From Sulfitobacter sp. M05 (lineage in GTDB: Bacteria > Pseudomonadota > Alphaproteobacteria > Rhodobacterales > Rhodobacteraceae): DNA of 64,000 bases. The translations under genes and the position numbers were made by a program. Positions 53,897-63,382 of the stretch are shown here, piece by piece. Positions within the stretch are counted from its first letter, which is position 1; every line of letters begins with the position of its first letter. The stretch is taken from the NCBI RefSeq assembly GCF_029285175.1, contig NZ_JABEDH010000001.1, positions 62,001 to 126,000 of the forward strand, read 5' to 3'. The notes beneath the pieces are model-generated. The model saw only the letters and a program-made list of their open reading frames with translations. It was not told the origin of the DNA and ran no database searches.

Positions 53897-56092
53897 GTGA
53901 GCAGCCCTGAATTCTTTAACCATGGTGATCTGGTTGCGGTGATGAGTACACAACCCCTTGGCCGTGCGCTGGATTACAAAGCACCCGAGGGTGGTTGCCG
54001 GATAGGGGCGTTTGTTGAGGTGCCACTGGGGCCACGCAAGGTGTTGGGTGTGGTCTGGGGACCGGGTAAGGGCGATTATGATCTGGCAAAAATCCGCCAT
54101 GTGATCCGGGTGCTGGATGCCGCCCCTATGCGCGACGAGATGCGCAGCTTTCTGGAACGGGCTGCCGCCTATACGTTGACGCCGATGCCCGCGATGTTGC
54201 GACTTGCGACACGGGCACCGGGGTTGGGGGACCCGCCCTCGATGCGCAAGGTCTACCGGCGCGGGATGGCGGAACCGAACAAAATGACCGATGCCCGCCG
54301 CAGGGTGCTCGAGACATTGGATGAATATGGGGACCTGTCGTTCACCTTGAAAGAGCTTGCCGAAATGGCGGGTGTGACCGCGTCCGTGGTGAAAGGGTTG
54401 GTGGCACAAGAGGCCCTGCGCGAAGAGGAATCACCGCGCGATGTGCCGTTCCTGCGTATGGACCCAGAACTGCCAAGCAAAGCCTTGACCGAGGATCAGG
54501 CGGCAGCGGCAGCCGCGATGGATGAGGGGGTGCGTTCGGGGAAATACGGCACGACGCTGCTGCGCGGGGTGACCGGATCGGGCAAGACCGAGGTCTATTT
54601 GGAAGCAGTGGCGGCAGCTTTGCGCACGGGGCGGCAGGCGTTGGTCTTGCTGCCCGAGATTGCCCTGACCGAGCAGTTTCTCGAACGGGTGCAGGAAAGG
54701 TTCGGGGCCAAACCCGCCGAATGGCATTCCGGTGCCACCATGACCGAACGCCGGCGTATCTGGCGGATGGTCGGCCACGGGCAATGTCAGGTGGTAATCG
54801 GGGCGCGTTCGGCGCTGTTCCTGCCGTATCAGAACCTTGGCTTGATTGTGGTCGATGAAGAGCATGACAGTTCTTACAAGCAAGAAGAGGGCGTGTTGTA
54901 CAACGCCCGTGATATGGCCGTGCTGCGGGCGGCGATCTGCGGGGCGCAGGTGGTTCTGGCCAGCGCGACGCCCTCGCTGGAAACATGGGCAAATGCGGAG
55001 GCGGGCAAATATCGCCGGCTTGACCTGACGTCACGGTTCGGGCCTGCGGTGATGCCGGAAATGGGCGCGATTGATATGCGTGCCGAGGGATTAAAGAGCG
55101 ACCGGTGGGTTTCACCCACCCTACAGGCGGAGGTCAACAAGCGGCTGGAGCGGGGCGAGCAGGCGATGCTGTTCATCAACCGTCGCGGCTATGCGCCGAT
55201 TACGCTGTGTCGCGCCTGTGGGCATCAGATCGGTTGTGATGACTGTGATGCGCGCATGGTGGAACACCGGTTCCTGAAACGGCTGGTGTGCCATCAATGT
55301 GGGGAAAGTAAACCGATGCCGGAGGCCTGTCCCAATTGCGAGGCGGTGGGCAAGCTGGCCCCGGTCGGGCCCGGTGTTGAGCGGTTGGGCGAGGAGGCTG
55401 CGGCGATCTGGCCGGACGCGCGTATTGCGACGCTGAGTTCTGATATGTACGGATCGGCGCGGGCGCTGAAGGCGGAAATCGCCGGCATTGCCGAAGGGGC
55501 CGCGGATATTGTGATCGGCACACAGCTGGTGGCCAAGGGACACAATTTCCCCAACCTTACCCTCGTTGGTGTGATTGACGCCGATCTGGGGTTGCAGGGG
55601 TCGGATTTGCGGGCGGCAGAGCGAACCTTTCAACTGATGCGGCAGGTTGCGGGGCGTGCGGGGCGGGCCGAGGCACCGGGAACAGCGCTGTTGCAAACCT
55701 ATCAACCCGAGCATCCGGTTATTCGCGCCATTTTGGCCGGAGACGAAGAGGGATTCTGGCGGGCGGAGGCGGCGGAACGCAAACAAGCCGGTGTGCCGCC
55801 TTACGGACGTATGGCGGGGATCATCCTGTCGGGACCGGATGTGGCGGCGGTGTTTGAGGCGGGCAACCTTCTGGCGCGACAGGACGGGCCGCTGCGGCGG
55901 ATCGGGGCGCAGGTGTTCGGGCCGGCACCAGCACCGATTGCGCGGGTGCGCGGGCGGCATCGGGTGCGGTTGCTGGTGAAGGCCGAGAAAACCGCGCCTT
56001 TGCAAGACGCACTGGCGCAGTGGGTCGCGCAGGTACGGTTGAAGGGGGAGTTGCGGCTGGCCGTCGATATAGATCCGCAGAGTTTTTACTAG
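53897..56092 (+). CDS. priA: Primosomal protein N' (PriA helicase)
   Basis: 731 residues. N-terminal 3'-DNA-binding domain (~1-100), helicase core with GVTGSGKTEVYLEA (Walker A, ~228-241) and VDEEHD (DEAH-like), and a zinc-binding cysteine cluster CRACGHQIGCDDCDARMVEH...CHQCGESKPMPEACPNC (~430-480). Restarts stalled replication forks. Start is GTG with GGAG 6 nt upstream. Confidence 0.96.
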   Translation: MSSPEFFNHGDLVAVMSTQPLGRALDYKAPEGGCRIGAFVEVPLGPRKVLGVVWGPGKGDYDLAKIRHVIRVLDAAPMRDEMRSFLERAAAYTLTPMPAMLRLATRAPGLGDPPSMRKVYRRGMAEPNKMTDARRRVLETLDEYGDLSFTLKELAEMAGVTASVVKGLVAQEALREEESPRDVPFLRMDPELPSKALTEDQAAAAAAMDEGVRSGKYGTTLLRGVTGSGKTEVYLEAVAAALRTGRQALVLLPEIALTEQFLERVQERFGAKPAEWHSGATMTERRRIWRMVGHGQCQVVIGARSALFLPYQNLGLIVVDEEHDSSYKQEEGVLYNARDMAVLRAAICGAQVVLASATPSLETWANAEAGKYRRLDLTSRFGPAVMPEMGAIDMRAEGLKSDRWVSPTLQAEVNKRLERGEQAMLFINRRGYAPITLCRACGHQIGCDDCDARMVEHRFLKRLVCHQCGESKPMPEACPNCEAVGKLAPVGPGVERLGEEAAAIWPDARIATLSSDMYGSARALKAEIAGIAEGAADIVIGTQLVAKGHNFPNLTLVGVIDADLGLQGSDLRAAERTFQLMRQVAGRAGRAEAPGTALLQTYQPEHPVIRAILAGDEEGFWRAEAAERKQAGVPPYGRMAGIILSGPDVAAVFEAGNLLARQDGPLRRIGAQVFGPAPAPIARVRGRHRVRLLVKAEKTAPLQDALAQWVAQVRLKGELRLAVDIDPQSFY

Positions 56093-56179
56093 GGGGATGC
56101 GCAGGGTTTTGCCGTCCGCTCCCTGATGGTGGCGCATTAGCATCCCAACGCGAATGGGCGGTGGGTGTCGTGAGTGCGG

Positions 56180-56207
56180 ACAGTATTTAAGGCCAAAAAG
56201 AGGGGGC
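56180..56207 (+). repeat. 28-bp exact intergenic repeat, copy 2
   Basis: Identical to 18551-18578 over 28 bases, same orientation, located between priA and the MFS gene. Unlike copy 1 it is not followed by an obvious GC hairpin with a T run. Confidence 0.75.
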
Positions 56208-56304
56208 AGCTGATGCTGTGCTTGGGGCCGGCGTGGCGCAAGGCGGGCAGTGCGGATGTGGTTTTCATCTCGCCTTTCCCTTGGGGCGGGCGTAAGGGGG
56301 AGGG

Positions 56305-57537
56305 ATGACACAATTCATTACTCTTGAAGATGCCAAATCCCTGCCGTTCTGGCGCAGGCCGGTTTCGCTGTTGTTCCTGATGGCTTTGGCGATGCCGATT
56401 GCCTTTAACACATGGGCGGCGCTGCTGAATAACTTTGTGATCGAGGTCGCGAACTTTGACGGGGCCGACATCGGGCTTTTGCATACGGTGCGCGAGATAC
56501 CGGGGTTTCTGGCGGTCGGTGTGATTGCGATCATCATTTTCGTGCGCGAGCAGGTTTTGGGCATGGTGGCGTTGATCCTGTTAGGGGTGGCGACGGCTTT
56601 GACTGCGTGGTTCCCGTCGATGGGGGGCATCCTGACGCTGACAATGCTGAGTTCGATCGGGTTTCATTATTACGAGACCGTGAACCAGTCGTTGCAGCTG
56701 CAATGGCTGAAGATTGAGGACGCGCCGCGCATGTTGGGTTTGCTGATGGCGGTTGGTTCCTTTGCGACCCTGATTGCCTATCTCGCAATCATGGCGCTGT
56801 GGGATACGCTGAACCTGTCTTATAACACGGTCTATATGGCGGGTGGTGGTGTGACGGTTGTCATCGCGATCTTTGCCTTGATGGCCTATCCACAGTTTGA
56901 GGCCCCGACACCGCAGCACAAGACAATGATCCTGCGCCGTCGCTACTGGCTGTATTACGCGCTGCAATTCATGGGCGGGGCACGGCGCCAGATTTTCATG
57001 GTTTTTGCGGGTTTCATGATGGTCGAGAAATTCGGTTATGATGTGCATGAAATCACCACCCTCTATCTGATCAATCTGGTTGCGAATATTGTGATTGCGC
57101 CTCTGTTGGGCCGCGCTGTCGGATATTTTGGTGAGCGGCGCACCTTGGGGTTTGAGTATATCGGACTGATCCTTGTGTTTCTCAGCTATGGCGGGGTCTA
57201 CTATTTGGGGTGGGGCGTGGCGGTTGCGGCGACGCTTTATGTGCTGGACCACATGTTCTTTGGACTGGCCATGGCGCAGAAAACCTATTTCCAGAAGATT
57301 GCCGATCCCGCGGACATCGCGCCGACGGCAGCGGTGGCCTTTACCATCAACCACATTGCTGCCGTGTTCCTTCCTGTGGGGCTGGGCCTGCTGTGGCTGA
57401 TTTCGCCCGCGGCGGTGTTTTTCTTGGCTGCGGGGATGGCCGGTATTTCCTTTGCTCTGGCGATGTTGATCCCGCGTCACCCTCGCCCGGGCAACGAAAC
57501 TGTGTTCAGCGCCTCCTTTGCGCGGGCCGCCCTGTAG
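56305..57537 (+). CDS. MFS transporter
   Basis: 410 residues with about eleven to twelve hydrophobic segments. N-terminal half contains IGLLHTVREIPGFLAVGVIAIIIFVREQ; C-terminal half has RRQIFMVFAGFMMVEKFG. Substrate unknown. Purine-rich GGGGGAGGG lies directly against the ATG. Stop is 1 base before the MATE start, so the two carriers are co-expressed. Confidence 0.82.
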   Translation: MTQFITLEDAKSLPFWRRPVSLLFLMALAMPIAFNTWAALLNNFVIEVANFDGADIGLLHTVREIPGFLAVGVIAIIIFVREQVLGMVALILLGVATALTAWFPSMGGILTLTMLSSIGFHYYETVNQSLQLQWLKIEDAPRMLGLLMAVGSFATLIAYLAIMALWDTLNLSYNTVYMAGGGVTVVIAIFALMAYPQFEAPTPQHKTMILRRRYWLYYALQFMGGARRQIFMVFAGFMMVEKFGYDVHEITTLYLINLVANIVIAPLLGRAVGYFGERRTLGFEYIGLILVFLSYGGVYYLGWGVAVAATLYVLDHMFFGLAMAQKTYFQKIADPADIAPTAAVAFTINHIAAVFLPVGLGLLWLISPAAVFFLAAGMAGISFALAMLIPRHPRPGNETVFSASFARAAL

Positions 57538-57538
57538 C

Positions 57539-58930
57539 ATGGCGCAGGGCCGCTTTCTGAGTGGCGGCACCATGGGACATGTGGTGCGAATGACGGCGAC
57601 CGGTGCCATGGGGATCACTTTTGTGTTTCTCGTGGACGCGGCAAATCTGTTCTGGATCAGCCAGTTGGGTGATCCGCAGCTGGTCGCGGCGATTGGGTTT
57701 GCCTATGCAGTTCAGTTCTTCTCGGTTTCAATTGCCGTGGGTTTGATGATCGGTGCCACAGCGGTGATTTCGCGCAGCATCGGAATGGGTAATCGAGAGC
57801 AAGCCCGCCGACAAGCGGGGGCAGGTATTGCGGTTTCGGTCTGTATTCTGGCGCTTGTCAGCGCCCTTATCGTCGCTGCACGTCATCAGTTGGTTGGGAT
57901 TGCCGGGGCCGAAGGGGAAACCGCACGTTTGGCAGCGCGGTATCTGGCCTTTACCATTCCCTCGCTTATTCCGATGTCTGCCGCGCTGGTTTTGTCCGGC
58001 GTGCTGCGGGCGGACGGATATGGGGCCAAGGCGATGTATGTCACGCTTTGGTCGGGCATTGTGCTGATGCTGATCGATCCGGTGTTGATTTTATGGATGG
58101 GCTGGGGGCTGGACGGGGCCGCAATAGGGCTGGTGTTGTTCCGATTGTGCCTGCTGGGAGTGGCGGTGTTCTTCGCGGTGATCCAGATGAACATGGTGGA
58201 CCGTCCGACATTCGCGACATTGCGCAACATTGCCGTGCCGTTCATGCGGGTGGCAGGGCCGGCGATTGCAACCCAGATGTCGACGCCTGCGGGCAACTAT
58301 CTGCTGACCATTGTAATGGCGCAATATGGCGATGCGGCAATGGCGGCTTGGGCTGTTATCGGTCGACTGACGGTTGTGGTGTTTGGCGGTGTCTTTGCCC
58401 TGTCCGGTGCGATTGGCGGTATCTTCGGGCAGAATTTTGGCGCGGGCCAGATGGACCGTGTGCGCAGCACCTACCGCAATGCGCTGATCTTTTGCTTGCT
58501 CTATACACTTGTGGCTTGGGCGTTGATGCGCTTGGCAACACCCTATGTCATTGCGGGTTTTGGTTTGGATGGCGTGGGGGTCGAAGTCTTGCAGTCCTTC
58601 ACAGCAATTGGGGTTGGCGGTTTTGTTTTTATCGGGGCCTTGTTTGTGTCCAACGCCGCTTTCAACAATCTAGGGCGGCCGTCGCGCTCTACCTTGGTGA
58701 ACTGGATCAAGGACGGGGTGCTAAGTTATCCTGCCGCCGCTGTATTGACCGGTTTGTTCGGGGCGACCGGCGTGATCTATGGTCAGGCGCTTGCGGGGTG
58801 CGTGATGGGGCTGGTCGCGGCGACATGGGGTTGGTTTTATGTCAAAGGGCTGCGCGGTCCCGATAGTCAGGCCCTTGACCCGGCCCCGCCACGCGCCTAC
58901 CCGAACCCAGACAAACACCGGAGAAGATAA
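57539..58930 (+). CDS. MATE family efflux transporter
   Basis: 463 residues, about twelve membrane segments. Repeated MATE features such as GLMIGATAVISRSIGMGNREQARRQ (~65-89) and QNFGAGQMDRVRSTYRNAL (~303-321). Na+/H+-coupled exporter of cationic compounds in known members; substrate here unknown. Start at 57539 follows the MFS stop (57535-57537) by one base; an internal ATG at 57572 is an alternative. Stop overlaps the prmA start (TAATG). Confidence 0.87.
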   Translation: MAQGRFLSGGTMGHVVRMTATGAMGITFVFLVDAANLFWISQLGDPQLVAAIGFAYAVQFFSVSIAVGLMIGATAVISRSIGMGNREQARRQAGAGIAVSVCILALVSALIVAARHQLVGIAGAEGETARLAARYLAFTIPSLIPMSAALVLSGVLRADGYGAKAMYVTLWSGIVLMLIDPVLILWMGWGLDGAAIGLVLFRLCLLGVAVFFAVIQMNMVDRPTFATLRNIAVPFMRVAGPAIATQMSTPAGNYLLTIVMAQYGDAAMAAWAVIGRLTVVVFGGVFALSGAIGGIFGQNFGAGQMDRVRSTYRNALIFCLLYTLVAWALMRLATPYVIAGFGLDGVGVEVLQSFTAIGVGGFVFIGALFVSNAAFNNLGRPSRSTLVNWIKDGVLSYPAAAVLTGLFGATGVIYGQALAGCVMGLVAATWGWFYVKGLRGPDSQALDPAPPRAYPNPDKHRRR

Positions 58931-59802
58931 TGACCACATTCACCGCACTCACCACCCTTGAGGGCCGCGACCCTGCTTATGCGCTGGGCGAGGCGATGGA
59001 GCGGCTGACGCCCGAGCCGACCGGCGTTGGCGTCTTTGAGATGGAGGACGGCTCCGGCCTTTGGGAAGTGGGTGGCTATTTCGAGGACACACCGGATGAA
59101 ACCGCGCTGGCGGTTTTGTCTGCGGCAATGGGGGCCAAACCTTTTGTCGTTTCGCAATTGCCGGAAACCGACTGGGTTGCCCATGTGCGCCGTGAACTTG
59201 CGCCGGTCGAGGCGGGGCGGTTTTTTGTTTACGGCTCGCATGATGCAGACAAGGTGCCAGAGGATTGCGAACCTCTGTTGATCGAAGCGGCGATGGCATT
59301 TGGTACCGGCCACCACGGAACGACGCTGGGCTGCTTGCGGGCGCTGGATCGGTTGGCAACGCAGGGGTTCGCCGGCAAGAATGTCGTCGATGTGGGTTGT
59401 GGTACTGCCGTTCTGGCAATGGCGGCGGCACGGATCTGGCCTGAAACGGTCTTGGCCAGCGACATTGACGAGGTTGCCGTCGAGGTGGCGCAGGCAAATG
59501 TGACGGCCAACGGGTTGGACGGGCAGGTGAATTGTGTTGAGGCCGCCGGCTTTGATCACGCAGACCTTGCCGCTGCGGCACCTTTCGATCTGGTGTTTGC
59601 CAATATCCTGAAGGGACCGTTGATCGCCTTGGCACCGGATATGGCCGCTGCGCTTCAGCCTGAGGGGTATGCGATTCTATCCGGGATTCTGAACGAACAG
59701 GCCGACGAGGTGATTGAGGTTTATGCACGTTCCGGCGTCAATCTTGTCAACCGCGAAAGCATTGTTGACTGGACGACACTAACGCTGCAAAAAAAGACCT
59801 AA
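58930..59802 (+). CDS. prmA: Ribosomal protein L11 methyltransferase
   Basis: 290 residues. C-terminal SAM-dependent domain with AMAFGTGHHGTTLGCL (~121-136), VVDVGCGTAVLAMAAA (motif I, ~154-169), ASDIDEVAVEVA and FANILKGPLIALAPDM (NILxxPL motif). Trimethylates ribosomal protein L11. Start ATG shares an A with the MATE stop. Confidence 0.95.
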   Translation: MTTFTALTTLEGRDPAYALGEAMERLTPEPTGVGVFEMEDGSGLWEVGGYFEDTPDETALAVLSAAMGAKPFVVSQLPETDWVAHVRRELAPVEAGRFFVYGSHDADKVPEDCEPLLIEAAMAFGTGHHGTTLGCLRALDRLATQGFAGKNVVDVGCGTAVLAMAAARIWPETVLASDIDEVAVEVAQANVTANGLDGQVNCVEAAGFDHADLAAAAPFDLVFANILKGPLIALAPDMAAALQPEGYAILSGILNEQADEVIEVYARSGVNLVNRESIVDWTTLTLQKKT

Positions 59803-59915
59803 ATTGATAGGCTTTTAAGGTCGATTTGAGGCAGTTGCCCAGATTTCGCCACATTCTATGGCTAATACTTTCTTAACAGCGGTGGGGGCCGTTTGTTAAT
59901 TGAAAGACTGCTATC

Positions 59916-60266
59916 ATGGTTGAGACACACGACCACTTTGTGCAACGCCTGACCGCGCTCGGGCGCAAGCATGAAAAAATGACATATGGGTATACCACCA
60001 AGGTGGGCAAAGACGGCCTGATCGTCGTAAAGCCCAAGCGACGCAGTGCGCGCGGCGGTGGTGCGGTGAAACTGATTGCGCTGGTTGTTGTCGGTCTGAT
60101 TGCGTTCAAGGCGTTCACATTGGTTGCCGTGGGGCCCGTGACCTACAACGAGCGTCTGGCCAAACTGGAAAGCGGGACCGTGGTTGAACAGGTGGGTGCC
60201 AAGGTACTTGCCATTGATCCGGTGACCGAAGCTCTGGCCGGTTCGGTTGGTCCGTCCAAACGATAA
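59916..60266 (+). CDS. Conserved single-pass membrane protein, unknown function
   Basis: 116 residues: cytoplasmic basic N-terminus (KVGKDGLIVVKPKRRSARGGG), one membrane segment (~51-67, VKLIALVVVGLIAFKAF) and a short periplasmic tail (GPVTYNERLAKLESGTVVEQVG). Looks like a lineage-restricted family; no motif of known function. An intrinsic terminator follows at 60363. Confidence 0.65.
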   Translation: MVETHDHFVQRLTALGRKHEKMTYGYTTKVGKDGLIVVKPKRRSARGGGAVKLIALVVVGLIAFKAFTLVAVGPVTYNERLAKLESGTVVEQVGAKVLAIDPVTEALAGSVGPSKR

Positions 60267-60569
60267 GAGCGACCCGCACGATTGTGCTTGATGAAAGATA
60301 CCGCCGGACGACAGCACCTGTTGACCGGTTGCAAAGACGAAAGCCACACATCCAAATATCAAAAAGCCGCGTCTCTGAGGACCAGAGCGCGGCTTTGTGT
60401 TTTGGTCCACCGGCACGTCCGGTGCAGATATCAGATGCCGCAGCAGTAACCTGCCGCGGCCTTTGACTTAGAGCCTTCCACCTTAAACATGAATCGCTTG
60501 TTCGCGGCCTCTCCCTTTGGTCGAACGCGAAAAGCGATATATGATGGTTCAGGTTAAAGGCGGGGCCTT
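60267..60569. other. Intergenic region with terminator and palindromic element
   Basis: 303 bases between convergent genes. Contains the hairpin at 60363-60403 and copy 2 of the dispersed palindrome at 60470-60571. Nothing coding seen. Confidence 0.5.
60363..60403 (+). terminator. Intrinsic terminator after the small membrane-protein gene
   Basis: Stem AAAGCCGCG-T-CTCTG / CAGAG-CGCGGCTTT with a one-base bulge and a 5-nt loop, followed by GTGTTTT. It is preceded by an A run, so it may act in both directions. Confidence 0.85.
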
Positions 60570-60571
60570 TT
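60470..60571. repeat. Imperfect palindromic intergenic element, copy 2
   Basis: About 100 nt. Left arm (CACCTTAAACATGAATCGC, CTTGTTCGCG) pairs imperfectly with the right arm (CGCGAAAAGCGAT, GGTTCAGGTTAAAGGCGGGG); the spacer contains CCCTTTGGTCGAACGCG. Aligns with the element at 18381-18474 with several substitutions and short indels. It ends on the stop codon of the DUF1127 gene and may also terminate it. Confidence 0.65.
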
Positions 60572-60779
60572 AGCGGAAGAAGTTCGGCTGTGCGACGGCG
60601 TCGATGTCGCCACGGACCAGGCCGATGTCTTCCAACTCGCGGTCGGACAGGGAAGACAGGGCGCTGCGTGTGATGCGCGCGTCGTTCCAAGCTGCCAGAG
60701 TGGCGAAGCTGCGTGTGATGAATGAAGAAACGGCCGAAGTGGAGCCGAATGCGGTGCGGGTTGTATCAAGAGTTGCCAT
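60570..60779 (-). CDS. DUF1127 domain-containing small protein
   Basis: 69 residues. C-terminal DUF1127 motif: AAWNDARITRSALSSLSDRELEDIGLVRGDI (~28-58) with a basic N-terminal flank. From memory, DUF1127 proteins in alphaproteobacteria act in RNA metabolism, phosphate or stress responses and may bind RNA. AAGGACGG 5 nt before the ATG. The upstream region (60780-61121) is shared with ruvC. Confidence 0.85.
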   Translation of the reverse strand: MATLDTTRTAFGSTSAVSSFITRSFATLAAWNDARITRSALSSLSDRELEDIGLVRGDIDAVAQPNFFR

Positions 60780-61121
60780 TTGAGCCGTCCTTATGTCTGT
60801 TGTCTGTATGTAAGTTGTGCTGAATTGCTCAGCGATCTGAGGGGCATTTAGGCGGTAAGTCGAAACCGCACAACTCCCGTGGCTGCATGTGTGATCTGCG
60901 TGTTTTGCATAGGTCTAAAATTGCCTTGAAGGTCATAAAAATAAGGAAAATCAGGGCAGAGAATGCGTCGTTTTTAGCGGCTGACATGACGAAAACTGAC
61001 CTTGGCGCTTAAATGCGACAAATTGGGTGTCGCAAATGGATTTGTCGGCAGGGGCTTGGCGGATGTTCGCGTTTCGTGCTATTGCATCAAAAATACAACA
61101 AAAACGAATGAGAGCAGGGTG
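60780..61121. other. Divergent promoter region of the DUF1127 gene and ruvC
   Basis: 342 bases, AT-rich around 60900-60960. Must hold promoters for the DUF1127 gene (minus) and the ruvCAB cluster (plus). No LexA-like SOS box of the alphaproteobacterial GTTC-N7-GTTC type was recognised, and no other gene was seen. Confidence 0.4.
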
Positions 61122-61631
61122 ATGATGCGCATAATTGGCATTGATCCGGGGTTACGAAACCTTGGATGGGGCGTTATCGACGTCGCTGGCAACAGGTTAA
61201 GCCATGTTGCGAATGGGGTTTGTCAGTCGCAGGGCACGGAACCGTTGGCGCAAAGGTTGCTCGACTTGCATGGCCAGCTGACCGCCGTGGTCGCCCGATA
61301 TCAACCGGTGTCAGCCGCAATCGAACAGACCTTTGTCAATAAAGACGGCGCGGGCACGCTAAAGCTGGGGCAGGCGCGCGGCATTGCGATGCTGGTGCCG
61401 GCGCAGGCCGGTTTGCCCGTTGGGGAATACGCCCCCAACAAGATCAAGAAAACGGTTGTGGGGGCGGGCCATGCGGACAAGCAACAGGTGGCCCATATGG
61501 TAAAGGTGCAATTGCCCGGTGTTGTGCTGAACGGGCCGGATGCAACGGACGCGCTGGCGATTGCGATTTGTCACGCGCATCATGGCGGGGCAAGTTCGCT
61601 GGCAGCGGCAGTCGCGAGGGCAGGCAGATGA
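61122..61631 (+). CDS. ruvC: Crossover junction endodeoxyribonuclease RuvC
   Basis: 169 residues. Catalytic acidic residues D8 ([14 protein letters not shown]), E68 ([11 protein letters not shown]), D140 and D143 ([16 protein letters not shown]). Cleaves Holliday junctions. Start at 61122 or 61125 (MM); AGAGCAGGG upstream. Overlaps ruvA by 4 bp. An in-frame extension to 61002 has no family support. Confidence 0.96.
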   Translation: MMRIIGIDPGLRNLGWGVIDVAGNRLSHVANGVCQSQGTEPLAQRLLDLHGQLTAVVARYQPVSAAIEQTFVNKDGAGTLKLGQARGIAMLVPAQAGLPVGEYAPNKIKKTVVGAGHADKQQVAHMVKVQLPGVVLNGPDATDALAIAICHAHHGGASSLAAAVARAGR

Positions 61632-62287
61632 TTGGCAAGATCACTGGCAGGATTGAATACCGTGCGGCGGATCATCTTCTGATTGATGTGCGCGGTGTGG
61701 GGTATCTGGTCTATTGTTCGGACCGCACCATGGCGGCTTTGCCCGGTGTCGGCGAGGTGACGGCGCTGTTTACCGATCTGGTGGTGCGCGAGGACCTGAT
61801 GCAGCTGTTCGGATTTCAGACGCTGGTGGAAAAGGAGTGGCACCGCTTGCTGACCTCGGTGCAGGGGGTCGGGGCCAAAGCGTCACTGGCGATCCTTGGC
61901 ACATTGGGGCCGGACGGGGTGAGCCGCGCCATTGCGCTGGGGGACTGGAATGCCGTGAAAGCCGCCAAAGGGATCGGGCCCAAGATTGCCCAGCGGGTGG
62001 TGCTTGACCTCAAGGACAAGGCACCCTCTGTGATGGCGATGTCGGGCACTTTGGCCGAGGCTCAAGGCGAGGTCGAAGCCGAGGTTCTGGAACCGCTTGC
62101 TCCGGTGGCGCGCGCCGCACCCGCGCAGGCATCTGCCCAATCGGAAGCCTTGTCGGCACTTGGTAATCTGGGCTACAGCCCCGGTGATGCCGCAAGTGCT
62201 GTGGCGCAGGCGGCAGGTGAAACAGAAGGCGCGACAACGCCGGACCTTATTCGCGCTGCGTTGAAACTTCTGGCCCCCAAAGGTTAG
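61628..62287 (+). CDS. ruvA: Holliday junction DNA helicase subunit RuvA
   Basis: 219 residues: OB domain ([28 protein letters not shown]), tandem HhH motifs ([27 protein letters not shown]) and the C-terminal RuvB-binding domain (~160-219). Forms tetramers that hold the four-way junction for RuvB. Start codon within the ruvC stop (ATGA). Confidence 0.96.
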   Translation: MIGKITGRIEYRAADHLLIDVRGVGYLVYCSDRTMAALPGVGEVTALFTDLVVREDLMQLFGFQTLVEKEWHRLLTSVQGVGAKASLAILGTLGPDGVSRAIALGDWNAVKAAKGIGPKIAQRVVLDLKDKAPSVMAMSGTLAEAQGEVEAEVLEPLAPVARAAPAQASAQSEALSALGNLGYSPGDAASAVAQAAGETEGATTPDLIRAALKLLAPKG

Positions 62288-62335
62288 GGTGCATTCACCA
62301 AGCCCTGACCGGTTTTCCTGGCGTAAAGGTATGTC

Positions 62336-63355
62336 GTGACCGAAATAGACCCCACCGTGCGGCCCGAGCCGATGCCGGAAGACGCGGACCGCGCCCTGCG
62401 CCCGCAGATGCTGTCCGAATTTGTCGGGCAGGCGGAGGCGCGCTCGAATCTGGCGGTGTTCATTCAGTCTGCCAAGCAACGCGGCGAGGCGATGGACCAC
62501 ACTTTGTTCCACGGCCCCCCCGGGCTGGGGAAGACAACGCTGGCGCAGATCATGTCGCGCGAGCTGGGGGTCGGGTTTCGCATGACCTCGGGGCCGGTAT
62601 TGGCCAAGGCGGGGGATTTGGCCGCAATCCTGACCAATCTGGAAGCGCGTGATGTTTTGTTCATTGACGAAATTCACCGGCTTAATCCGGCGGTTGAAGA
62701 GGTGTTGTATCCGGCCTTGGAAGACTTCGAGCTGGATCTGGTGATCGGTGAGGGGCCGGCGGCGCGCACGGTGCGGATTGAATTGCAGCCCTTTACCCTT
62801 GTGGGTGCGACCACCCGCATGGGCCTGCTGACCACGCCCTTGCGCGACCGGTTTGGCATTCCCACAAGGTTGCAGTTTTACACCGAGGACGAGTTGTTCA
62901 TCATCGTGGACCGCAATGCCCGCAAATTGGGCGCACCGGCGGATGAAGGCGGTGCGCGCGAGATTGCCAAACGTGCCCGTGGCACGCCCAGGATCGCAGG
63001 GCGATTGCTGCGCCGGGTGGTGGATTTTGCGGTTGTGGAAGGCAACGGGCGTGTGACGCAGGAACTTGCGGATATGGCGTTGACGCGGCTGGGGGTGGAT
63101 CATCTGGGGCTGGACGGCGCGGACCGGCGTTATCTGCGTTTGATTGCCGAGAACTATCAAGGCGGGCCTGTGGGGATCGAAACAATGTCTGCCGCCCTAA
63201 GCGAAAGCCGCGACGCCTTGGAAGAGGTAATCGAGCCGTTCCTGCTGCAACAGGGGTTGATCCAGCGCACCCCGCGCGGGCGGATGTTGGCGCAGAAGGC
63301 GTGGACACATTTGGCCATGGTGCCGCCAAAGTCGCAAAGCGATCTGTTTGGTTGA
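62336..63355 (+). CDS. ruvB: Holliday junction branch migration ATPase RuvB
   Basis: 339-residue AAA+ ATPase. Walker [11 protein letters not shown] (~59-68), Walker [13 protein letters not shown] (~111-122), sensor 1 [10 protein letters not shown]-terminal winged helix. GTG start (62336) with AAAGG upstream; an ATG 5 bases earlier is out of frame and immediately stopped. Confidence 0.97.
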   Translation: MTEIDPTVRPEPMPEDADRALRPQMLSEFVGQAEARSNLAVFIQSAKQRGEAMDHTLFHGPPGLGKTTLAQIMSRELGVGFRMTSGPVLAKAGDLAAILTNLEARDVLFIDEIHRLNPAVEEVLYPALEDFELDLVIGEGPAARTVRIELQPFTLVGATTRMGLLTTPLRDRFGIPTRLQFYTEDELFIIVDRNARKLGAPADEGGAREIAKRARGTPRIAGRLLRRVVDFAVVEGNGRVTQELADMALTRLGVDHLGLDGADRRYLRLIAENYQGGPVGIETMSAALSESRDALEEVIEPFLLQQGLIQRTPRGRMLAQKAWTHLAMVPPKSQSDLFG

Positions 63356-63382
63356 TCTGATGGCTATGAGTTTAAGGGCAAG